Shown here one piece after another: positions 55,488 through 64,000 of a stretch of DNA of 64,000 nucleotides. The stretch spans positions 27,416,001 through 27,480,000 of the forward strand of contig NC_090708.1 in NCBI RefSeq assembly GCF_040954835.1, in the 5' to 3' direction. Origin of the DNA: Lepisosteus oculatus. Lineage: Eukaryota; Chordata; Actinopteri; Semionotiformes; Lepisosteidae. A model generated the notes under the pieces. The model saw only the letters and a program-made list of their open reading frames with translations, was not told where the DNA came from and ran no database searches. The position numbers and the translations under genes are program-made. Positions within the stretch are counted from its first letter, which is position 1. Every line of letters begins with the position of its first letter.

Positions 55488-55491
55488 TTAA

Positions 55492-56860
55492 AGCAGTACT
55501 AGGGCCTTAAAAGATCACTTTTTAATTGTTTAACAAAAAAGTGTTTTATCACACAGCTGAGACATAATAATAATATAAATGCTGAATTTAAATAGCTTTA
55601 GCTATTCATTTACTAATAGGTACTATTGATGTCATGACATTGTTACTGTGTAGTACTTGAAGTACTTACTACATAGCATGACACTAAAAGTGTACTACAA
55701 TGACAGTTTATCAGATTTGGCATAAATCACACTTATAGGACAAAAAGTTATAAATAATAGAAATGATACAACATCTGTCTAGTTATCCAGAACGTGACTT
55801 GTATGGGCTGACAGCACACCCTTTGTGAACTACAGTTTACTAAAACCTGTCAAGATCACATTAAAAGTTCCAAAAATGACGCCGCTCAAAAATTAAAATT
55901 AATATCAATACAAAATACACAAATGGTTACAAATACAAGAAGCAGACCATTTTAAAAGAACCCAGGTTATCAGCTTCAACAAATTGGCTGTGTAGCTTGT
56001 TCCATGCTCTCACAATCCTTTGTGTCTGAGGAGACTTGTCTTCTCGCTTTTCATTCCACTTACACATGTTTTTACATTTGCTGCTTGGAAGTAAAATATG
56101 GCTTTTCTATACTTGCCTGAGAAGAAGTCAACCCTGTTCAAGGGATATTCAGCTCCCTCTGACTCCACTGGACAGATACAGTAGGAGGAAAATACTAACA
56201 CACTGCAAGATGCCTGTTAGAACGTCCTTACACATGCCCTTCTCCCTGTTCATCGGTTGACTGTGATTGTCTGACTTTTTTCTGTGATGTAAAAATGATG
56301 ATTTAATCTGTGATGTAAACAATATGATTTAATAGAGGACGGAAAGTTGAGATCTGTGTTGTATTCATAAAATGTGTATAAATTCCTTGCCTGAAGAATT
56401 GCCTTTTCTAGTAGACTTTGGAACTTAATATGCATGTAATAAAATCAGCTGCAACTACAGTGTGATGTATTTATTGTTAGCATGGAGGTTCCTCCTGAGA
56501 TGTTATCATTGGTTGATACAGGAAGGGTTGAAAGAAAATTCTGAAGAGAGTGACTTGAATTAAATACATGAGTGGAAGGTTCAGTATGAGATATTCTGTA
56601 GAAATGATGAAAGTATAGCTTGAAGAAGAAGAAATATTGGTTTACAACTTCTGAAAGTATGTACTGTAGATGCCCTAAATTTCTGAGCCTTCAAACTGCT
56701 TAGATCAACAGGGAATGTGAGTGTCATGTATTAAGATTCGGTTACAGATACAAATCCTGATCAGGTAAACATCAGGTAATGCTAATAAAACACACCCATT
56801 TAAAGTGTCTTTATACAATATGCATGTGCTGTGTTGATGTTAGTGATTTTATAACAAATT
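55492..56860. other. No gene recognised
   Basis: A string of small frames around 55980-56435 includes sequence like GGCTGTGTAGCTTGTTCCA, which I associate with a dispersed fish repeat but cannot name. No OR or promoter module. Confidence 0.45.
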
Positions 56861-57089
56861 AGCCTGCTTCATTACCTCATCATCATTACTGCATTGTTTG
56901 GCATTCCCTCAGAGATGGCAAAACAGAGCACAAAGCAAGAACTCATCATAGCAATAAACAGGTTCCAGGAGGAGGAGCTGAATGAAGTTGTAATCATCTT
57001 ATTAACAGACTTTTCCATGTTCTGCCAAAGATTATGGAATGCAATGGGGGCACTGAGGAATATAATTTCATGAATGCATCTTTTCTGCA

Positions 57090-57355
57090 TTGTTCTGTAA
57101 CCCGGGTGTCCTGGACAAATTTCCCATTGACCAATCATGGCCTCCTAATAATCCCCATCTACGAATTGACTTCATCACTCTGTTCTCCTCCTCACTGACA
57201 GCTGATGTGTGGTGAGCGCTCTGGCGGACTATGGCTGCCATGGCACTATCCATTGGTGGCGGTAAAGGGGAGTCCCCATTGCCTGTAAAGCACTTTGTGT
57301 GGAGTGTCCAAAAATGCCCTATTTAAGTGTAAGGAAATATCATTATTATTATTGA
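57090..57355 (+). repeat. Retroposon tail with GTAAAGCACTTTG and AT-rich end
   Basis: CATGGCCTCCTAATAATCCCC, GCTGATGTGTGGTGAGCGC and CCTGTAAAGCACTTTGTGTG, ending in ATTATTATTATT, are typical of a common SINE-like repeat of non-teleost ray-finned fish. Confidence 0.65.
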
Positions 57356-57600
57356 GATAATCAATACTGTGCCTTAATACAAATTTCAGCATAGCATAAT
57401 CAAAGTCTTTAACTTTGTAGATATTTTGGAAAAGTATTGATCTGCTTGTCCTAACTATATAAAGTTTATATACTTCATCAAAAGCTACTGTATAATCTTT
57501 TATCCTTTTTAAAGAATATGTAATAAGAATACTTGCCGATATTGTTGTAAAAAAAGGTGTAATGCTGATTTAATACCTCACAATAGGGAATATTAATGTA
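57356..57600 (+). repeat. Fragment related to 2.25-2.48 and 16.0-16.3 kb
   Basis: TCTTTAACTTTGTAGATATTTTGGAAAAG and CAATAGGGAATATTAATGT follow the same order as in the CAGATGCAG-family copies. Confidence 0.45.
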
Positions 57601-58200
57601 AGCTTCATCCCTGTTGCTGTTTTGTTCAGTTGAGCAGATTGAAATGTTTTTGAGTTATATGGAGTTTTGTGGTTCAGTTGGTGGAAAGGTTTACGGTAAT
57701 GTGACTCTGTGTTTTCTGATTGGTTATGGGGGAGAACATGACTAGGACAGAGGGAGATCAGGAAGAGAGTGGGAGAGATTCTGGAGTAGTAAAGGTCACT
57801 GTTCAGTAATAAATTGCAAAAAATATATTTGTCTCCATACACAAACATATCCATACCACCAGAGTGTTTAACCACCATCGCATGAACCCTACAGTTACAT
57901 TCATAAAGAATTGTGTAATTAAAGGAATCGTGGCAGTAAAAATAACACCTGTGGATATTTTGGAAACATTCCAAAACATTATTTTCTTTTTTACTTTTAT
58001 TGTCCTTACACTGGTAATGGACAATGAAATGCTCATAGACTGTAATGTAGCATATTGGACCCAGTGGCAGTTTAACACAGCAGTTAAGTGGTTCCTATTC
58101 TGAGGAACATGGTTGAAATCCTGCTCAGAGTGATCCTTTTAGCTATATTTTTCAAATAGCCAAATGTATAAAAATAGTTTATTATTATAGCTTGTTGTAA
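57601..58200. other. No gene recognised
   Basis: Overlapping short frames on both strands without motifs. Confidence 0.4.
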
Positions 58201-58979
58201 ACACGATGTGGTACCATGTGGTACACATGGTATCATACTGTATATATTATATTTATATGGTATACGTGTAGAGGAGCTAGTTCGGACACGGTGACATCAT
58301 TGCCCTCCCTGCGCGTAGCAGGGACCTCAGCTGCTAGACTGAGGGAGGTCTCCTTTAGCTCATGCGGCTGGTTCCCTGTTGCATTACACTGGAGATCCGG
58401 GTTTGCGTCCCAGGTGTTGCAGGATGAAATAGGCGTGGTGAAACGGCGGAGGGCATGAAACCGTGCGGAACCGTGACGGTCACATACGATCACACAGCTG
58501 TTCATTGACGTGTACGCTACTGTTTCAGTACAGTACATCTGTGGATATGACTTCATGTTATTCATGTGATCCAGAAGGTGATTTGTTTTTAATATACTAT
58601 AAATGAGTCCCTGAGGCATACCATCCATGGTTTTGAAATTATTAAAAAAAATTGAAGAGTTAGCGCGAGAGAAAGGTGTCACTTTTGAGAAGACATGTAC
58701 TGTACTGCTTGCAAAGTAGCTGATTCTGACAAACTTAAACAGCTAATTTTAATTGAAGAATTTAAAATCAGTGTGTCACCTACTCTTGTGGCTGTGTTAG
58801 CAGATGTGTTTGTGTTATTACACTGCGCCCTTTTGAATGAATTTTTATCACCTTTATCACCTTTGTCTGACCATGAGGTGGGGGTTGGGGTTGAAGTTAT
58901 TGTCTCACTTCCTCAATTTAACATCTGAAACGTCCCCAGTAAACCGAGAGACTAAAACCAGCTATAGATAAATCATTCA
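58201..58979 (-). repeat. Reversed copy of sequence at 17.6-18.7 kb
   Basis: Shared blocks on opposite strands: TTTATCACCTTTATCACCTT (58847) with 18373-18392, TGAGTCCCTGAGGCATACCATCCA (58602) with 17768-17790. The plus-strand frame 58695-58928 is open for 77 codons but I cannot tie it to a family with confidence. Confidence 0.5.
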
Positions 58980-59328
58980 AGGCCCCTCAGGACAGTTCCG
59001 GATCACCCAGACAGCATCTTGTACCTCCAGCAACCTTATTTACTGTATCTCTTGCAGTAAATTCCCAGCCATCTACATTGGAGAAACAGGAAGGAGACTC
59101 GGAGACCGCTTCAGAGAACACGTCAGGGCTGTGAAGATTAAAGATCTCTCCAAGCCCATTGTTTCTCATTTCACCTCTGACGGCCACGACCACACTAATC
59201 TCTCCGTCTGTGTTCTCAAAGATGGTTTTCCGAACTCATACATCAGAAAGACCACTGAAACTAAAATTATTCTGCAGTTAGGATCACACATTCTCCCTTC
59301 CCTTAACGACAGATTACTGTTCTTTTAA
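58980..59328 (+). pseudogene. Penelope GIY-YIG endonuclease domain fragment
   Basis: Open across about 116 codons with the catalytic-face motif IYIGETGRR and FREH present, so the domain itself is not visibly damaged, but it lacks the reverse transcriptase and any start. In a full element it would nick target DNA for priming. It is a truncated retroelement remnant, not a host gene. Confidence 0.75.
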
Positions 59329-59501
59329 ATTTTCTCCATTCATTGGAAGTTTCATTTCACACCTCTCTGCACCCATTCTGACTTCACACCTCTTGATTGG
59401 CCTCTCTTTCTGTCCCCTGCTCCCGCCTCTCACTCCTCCTCCCTCCCAACCTTTGTTCTCCCGCTACTTTACCTTTGCCTACTGCCCTGTCTCTCTCACA
59501 C

Positions 59502-59526
59502 CTGAAGAAGGCTCCACGGCCGAAAC
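59502..59526 (+). ncRNA. Hammerhead-ribozyme-like core in Penelope 3' end
   Basis: CTGAAGA (C-U-G-A-N-G-A box), a 3-bp stem GGC/GCC with a 6-base loop, then GAAA and C. This agrees with the hammerhead core, and Penelope elements are known to carry such motifs. I did not model stems I and III or the cleavage site, so activity is unproven. Confidence 0.45.
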
Positions 59527-59620
59527 GTTGTGTTCTCTTTCTTCTTTTTTTCAGCATGGAATAAACCTATTACTTGTTCCTTTGCAGCCTACGCATGCTG
59601 ACGCAGCTACCCACCTGAAC

Positions 59621-61122
59621 TACTATAGATAAATTATCTGTCTTGCGATCACCCCTTGTATTCACCCTTTCCCCAGTCCAATATTCACATTTGCAGCTTA
59701 ACCCTTGGTCACTTGTCAAACTGCAGGGAGTCCCAGCTACTTAAGAGAGGGAAAGAGGGAGATTCAAGATTCAAGACTCAAGTGATCACATTTTGATTTG
59801 GTTTCATAACATTAAAAATCTAAAATCTTCATTTTTATATTGAATGTCCAATGTCACTTTGGGATGTAAAGAAAAATTAAACTAATTCCAATTAATACGA
59901 CCCCTGGACCAGCTAGACAGAAACAAATGTAAGCTCCTTTTAAACACTTTTACAGTATTTCTCCCACTTATGTTAATATGTTGCCAGTGTTCTTCCTCCC
60001 ACCTACATGCTGGGAGCTTGTGTGCTGTGGCCCAAATCAAGACACTCTGCCAGCTTTTTATACCCTGTTCTTGCCACACATTGCATTGTTCTGTAGATTC
60101 ATCTCATGAATTCTAATTTAAATAAAACAAGTTCTTATCACTGTAATATCTGATACAGTACATCCCCAATACAGAGCCAAAATCGTTTCACACGATAGTG
60201 TTAAATGTTTCCTTGAGCTGAGCAACCACTAAGTTAAGACTCTGAAAATTTTCTTTTTTAACTTAAAATTTATTTTTAATATTTTAAACTTTAAATTTAT
60301 TTGGTTGGATAGTGTATAGTCTAATGAAGAAACAGATGTTCTAAGACAAAGTATGCCACAAATAAATAAAAGTACAAATGTATTATAAAATCATTAATAT
60401 TAAATTAATCTTATCATTTCCCAGTAGTTGCTGTGTTCAGATTAATGAGGGTTTACATATTCAGCGAATATCAGCGGGTGTTTCACAAAACATAAAAAAC
60501 TGACATACTGATATTACAGAACCAACAGTAATAATGTGAATTTTGCAAAATTTGCAAAAGTCCACAATCAAAACCACAGTTGTTAACTAGACAAATTAGT
60601 TAAGATGGTGAATTCCATTTCCTGAATTCATTTTATTTAGCTTTTCTTCCTAATGATGAAGATTTAAAAAGTGCTATATTCAAAGGCTGTATATTACTAA
60701 TTTGACATTTTTACAGAAAGAAATATTGAAAAATCAAAACCTTGCTTACATTTGTAATAACTTTATATATATATATATCTTCTTTTTAATTTATTTTGTG
60801 GAAGACTAAAAACCATAACCAGAAAACCATATCAAGACCTGGCTTTATAAAACATTTTTTTGCTATCAGTCTGTGATTGTTATGCAAAGTAGTAAGAATA
60901 TTGGATAAGGCCTCGAAAAAAATGTGTACCTACATGTGCTACACCACAAAGGACTTTTGAATAAGGAACTTTAAATGCATTTGTTGTTTTATTTTATGTT
61001 TATATTTTAGATTTTGTTTTATATTTCTAGTGTGTGTACTGGGTAAGACATATAAAGATCTGATGTTTCAGACTTGATAAGTGGTTACCTCGAATTGAAA
61101 CACTAAACTAGCCCTGTACTGT
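59621..61122. other. No gene recognised; 3' flank of the OR pseudogene at the right end
   Basis: AT-rich. Contains a TA run near 60765. No OR exon, promoter module or coding frame of note. Confidence 0.45.
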
Positions 61123-62056
61123 TTATACTTTCCAAGAGCCTGACAGTGATCTTAGCTTAAAGTATTTGTGAGCTGCTGCCTTGATTTTTTTATTCCTTAA
61201 GCTGTATATCATGGGGTTGAGCAAAGGGGTGAGGAAATAGTGCACTGAACCAATGATGATGCGCCCATCAGGAGGGATACTCTCCACTCTCAACCCAATA
61301 AACACCACAGCACCAGAAACATAGTATAGAAAGACGACAGTCACATGTGAGGAGCACATTGAGAAGGCCTTCTTACGGCTCTCCACAGTTTTCAGTTTCA
61401 GTACTGATGCTATGATTCTACAGTATGTCCATAAGACATAGAGAAAGGGGAAATAGATTGCAAGCATTGCAATTAACAGGGCAAGATTGACTTGAGCTCT
61501 AACATCATGGCAAGCTAACATCAGTCACAATATGTAGGATAAGGTTTGATCCACAGAATGGCAAAGTGCTAGCTGGTACTACTGATAAAAGTGCTCCAAG
61601 AACGCCAAGCATCCAGGCTATGGTTGTCATTGTAATACAAACCTTGGTGCTGATTAAGGTGTTGTAATGCAGTGGTTTCACTACAGCAACATATCTGTCG
61701 TATGCCATTGCTGCAACAAGGAATCCTTCCACAGCTGCAAATGATATGAGAAAGTACATCTGTGCAAAGCAACCTGTGAATGAGATGGTTTTCTGACCTA
61801 ACAGACCAGCTAGCATCTTGGGTATGATGGATGTTGTCATTAATATGTCTAAGACAGACAGGTTCCACAGGAAGAAGTACATGGGCATGTGGAGTCGGTG
61901 GTCCAGGGAAATCAGCACCACAATGAGCAGGTTGCCCAGGAATGTAGCCAAGAAGAGGATGAGGAAGATGATAAAGAGTGCAGTGTCTTGTTCATCTGGA
62001 GTTGGCAGTCCCACAATGATGAATTCTGAGTGCAGAGTGATGTTGGATCTGCTCAT
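61123..62056 (-). pseudogene. Olfactory receptor pseudogene (about 17-nt deletion)
   Basis: Close relative of the intact OR at 23309, reversed. It starts MSRSNITLHS at 62056 and reads without change of frame through GNLLIV, PMYFFLWNLS and MAYDRYVAVVKPLHY to the second extracellular loop. There, near 61515-61530, about 17 bases are missing compared with 23309, removing the loop cysteine that follows HIV and shifting the frame. The second part (from 61521) continues with KKAFSMCSSHVT and PLLNPMIYSLRNKK to the stop at 61123. The acceptor-like CTCCAAG just upstream of ATG (62080-62074) is conserved. The promoter should lie beyond the window. Confidence 0.9.
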
Positions 62057-63900
62057 GGCTCAAGTCAGGGGTACCTTGGAGGTGATACACTGTAAATTAT
62101 TACAAATTTACAATGAGATCTCCAAAAAATTGTTAAGTATAATATTTTAAGGTAATTCTAAGATGAAAATTGTATTGCATACCATTATCATGATAAAGAT
62201 ACACTTACGTGTATTTTAACATATACTGCTACACCAAAAATGAGTGAATACCCCAGATATGAAAGAAGTTGCAATGCATTAATTTAATCCTTGAGTATGA
62301 TAAAATATTTACTGATTTGTATCAATATAACAAGGCAACATGGTAACAATGAGGTTAGCATTTTTGCATCACTGCTTCTGATACGGGGGTTGGGCCTTCT
62401 GTGTTGAGTGTACATGACGTATAAAGAGAGGAGACAAAATGTTGTGTATTCTTTTTTATATTCATTTCAATTTCTGTATTTTAGTATTAACACATTCTTA
62501 TTGTAGTACTTTTTTAAATTATATTAATTATGTAACATTCAAGAATATTGTGATCATTCCTCTCATGTTTTTGCTGCACATAAGATAATTATCCTGCCCT
62601 CTTATTTGATTGTTCTTCAAATCCTAATTTTAGTTTGTAGTGAAACCTAATTATTAGTCTTAATTGAACACCTTACAAGAACGATTATTCTTATAGTTCA
62701 TGAGTGTAACAATCTAGAGTGGGAGGAGCCACAGCGAACACCCGTAAAACATCAACGTCCCTAACAGAGGGATGGAAGTACAGTTGTGAGGTTAGAAGGG
62801 ACCAAAAATAACACAAAAGGGTGAAAAATGAAACAAAAAGAAAGGTGTATCGCTGTGCATCATGACCTCCAAGGTGGGCTTACCCTATTTAGCAGGGTCC
62901 AGTCTGGTAGAGCAGGGCATGTAAAGGAAAAACAAAACATAAACTCTGTGTTTGAAAGAGGCATGCCTGCCCTGGTGAAAATATGTGATGGGACAGGCAA
63001 AAAGAAAAGAAAAAGAACGCCTTAAGCGGGTAAAATCCCCTCCGGAACTGTCGGTGTGAAATGCTCGCCTTTTCAGGGTTGGCACTGCTGGTCCCTTTGG
63101 GGGGTGTCCAGTGTGCCTTTATAGGACCTGCACAACCGTGGCTCATATTCTAGGAGCCGGGACAGCTGTGACTACAAAGGCAAGGCATCGCCCTTCCTCC
63201 AGGGCTCCACCTCCACACTGGGCAGGCCCCCACATAATGCCACATGAGTCATATTTTTAATGCTTACAATTTGTATTTTACTGTGAAGGTGTTTACTGTT
63301 AAACCGAAACACAACACCTTGTACATTTATTTTTGAGCATCTTTGCAATTTAATTAATCAGTGACTAAATTGGAAATTGGCATGCTAGAAGCTTTTGTTT
63401 TGTTTCTTCTAGAAAGGGATATTTCTCCTTGCGGTTATTACATTTATATAGCTAAGAAACAGAAAACTACACTTATTCCATTAAGACACTCAGGTATCCA
63501 ATAGAAATACCAAGGGTAATACAATTACACACTTAAACCTGTTCAAGACATTCTGAGTTCAGCATTATCTTGTACTGCCAACTTTTACTCTAATCAAGGA
63601 CCAATAAGAAGAGATGTGTCATCATGCAAGTCAGTGGCAAACAGTGACAATGAATGAATGCCACTGCCTTCATAATTTGAATGAAGAATTGGCTCTGTGG
63701 TTTACAAATTGAAGAATTACCTGTTTATTTTGTATGAAATATCAGTAACACTTTTTCTTAAAAGTAGCTGCCAAGCAGTAATTGACCAAATGAATGTGTA
63801 TATGTTTAACAAAATCCTCCTAAGCAAAATTGCAAAAGTTTTACCTTGAAGAGTCTTCCATATTTACACCAAATTACTTGTCATTTACCAATTTTGCTGT
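62057..63900 (-). repeat. Intron of the OR pseudogene; inverted duplicate of 22.2-23.3 kb
   Basis: Matches the 22240-23289 intron in reverse, interrupted only by the solo LTR at 62705-63244. Shared blocks: GCATTTTTGCATCACTGCTTCTGATACGGGGGTTGGGCC (62357-62395), CTAAATTGGAAATTGGC (63365) and TTGGCTCTGTGGTTTAC (63689). Confidence 0.75.
62705..63244 (-). mobile_element. Solo LTR with 4-bp duplication and a known empty site
   Basis: 540 bases starting TGTAACAATCTAG and ending AATGCCACA, flanked by TGAG (62701-62704 and 63245-63248). The sister block at 22755-22758 has a single CTCA at the matching place, with no insert, which is the empty site. On the minus strand CCTATAAAGG (about 63115-63124) is a TATA-like box. 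More GC-rich than its surroundings. Confidence 0.85.
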
Positions 63901-64000
63901 ACGTGGAATAAAGCAACAGTTCCTAGCCCTTCTCCTGGAGGAACATTGTGTCTACTGGTATTGATTCCCATTGTGTACCAAATATCCAGGGCTAATTGAT

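Larger units (their letters stand above)
58980..59620 (+). mobile_element. Penelope-like element, GIY-YIG domain and 3' end
   Basis: 58980-59328 reads IYCISCSK, IYIGETGRRLGDRFREH, SKPIVSHF and TETKIILQLG: a well-preserved GIY-YIG endonuclease domain. The RT part upstream is absent. The 3' UTR follows to about 59620, including the ribozyme-like block at 59502-59526 and AATAAACCTATTACTTG. The last part (CAGCTACCCACCTGAAC) is shared with 12591-12610. Confidence 0.85.

Noticed and set aside
57570-58103. Overlapping frames of 134 and 91 codons (-) and 79 codons (+)
   Set aside because: Mutually overlapping and motif-free; likely chance.
63100-63130. TATA-like CTTTATAGG as a plus-strand host promoter
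   Set aside because: Lies inside the solo LTR at 62705-63244 and fits the LTR's own minus-strand promoter better.

Overview
The window is vertebrate genomic DNA, most likely from a ray-finned fish. Four copies of a one-exon, seven-helix olfactory receptor (OR) gene lie in a sea of fish-type transposable elements (Tc1, hAT, Penelope, L2, Rex1/CR1-like and Tx1-like LINEs, LTR retroelements). There is no operon structure, rRNA, tRNA or CRISPR array. The repeat types look like those of gars, sturgeons or bichirs, but I cannot fix the species.

OR cluster. Two receptors are intact: 23309-24256 (+, 315 aa) and 41716-42654 (-, 312 aa). Two are pseudogenes: 12726-13677 (+, one-base insertion) and 61123-62056 (-, about 17-nt deletion). 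The clearest regulatory signal is a module repeated five times (8.99-9.16 kb +, 19.42-20.13 kb +, 28.21-28.42 kb -, 48.84-49.02 kb -, 49.79-49.98 kb +). Each has a homeodomain-type ATTAATAAG box, a CTCTGGGGTCACTG-like box, a TATA-like CATAAAAG and a short non-coding exon; four of the five end in a clear 5' splice donor. The modules lie 3-6 kb upstream of the coding exons, which begin after recognisable acceptors. They are best read as OR promoters plus 5' UTR exon 1. Two of the five have no coding exon downstream in the window, and two face away from each other.

Transposable elements. From left to right: a 1.45-kb hAT copy with a perfect 8-bp target duplication (701-2150); a retrovirus-like LTR element on the minus strand with 5' LTR, primer-site-like sequence, gag, protease relic and truncated RT (7953 to about 3690); several other copies of that LTR (9.4, 14.5, 32.8 and 51.2 kb); a Penelope-like element (11.27-12.6 kb) and two more Penelope 3' parts (35.7 and 59.0 kb); Tx1-like LINE pieces (24.6-25.5 and 34.0-35.7 kb); a young Tc1 copy with about 214-bp terminal repeats (30997-32584) and older Tc1 fossils (25.6, 36.1, 47.0 kb); a Rex1-like LINE with a 380-codon open frame (39.1-40.1 kb -); an L2-like LINE with decayed endonuclease and RT (43.1-46.3 kb -); and solo LTRs with target duplications at 19559-20064, 38392-38868 and 62705-63244. 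A family of TA-flanked elements ending in CAGATGCAGCCATTCAAAA recurs and hosts other insertions.

How it fits together. The locus grew by duplication, both direct and inverted. The 22.2-24.3 kb OR block is repeated in reverse at 61.1-63.9 kb; the 26.8-28.4 kb promoter/intron block is repeated at 47.5-49.0 kb; the 2.5-4.2 kb retroelement block is repeated in reverse at 28.6-30.4 kb. Transposons then entered introns and even a start-site region. Large parts of 36-38, 46.3-47, 50-51, 55.5-57 and 59.7-61 kb hold nothing I recognise.
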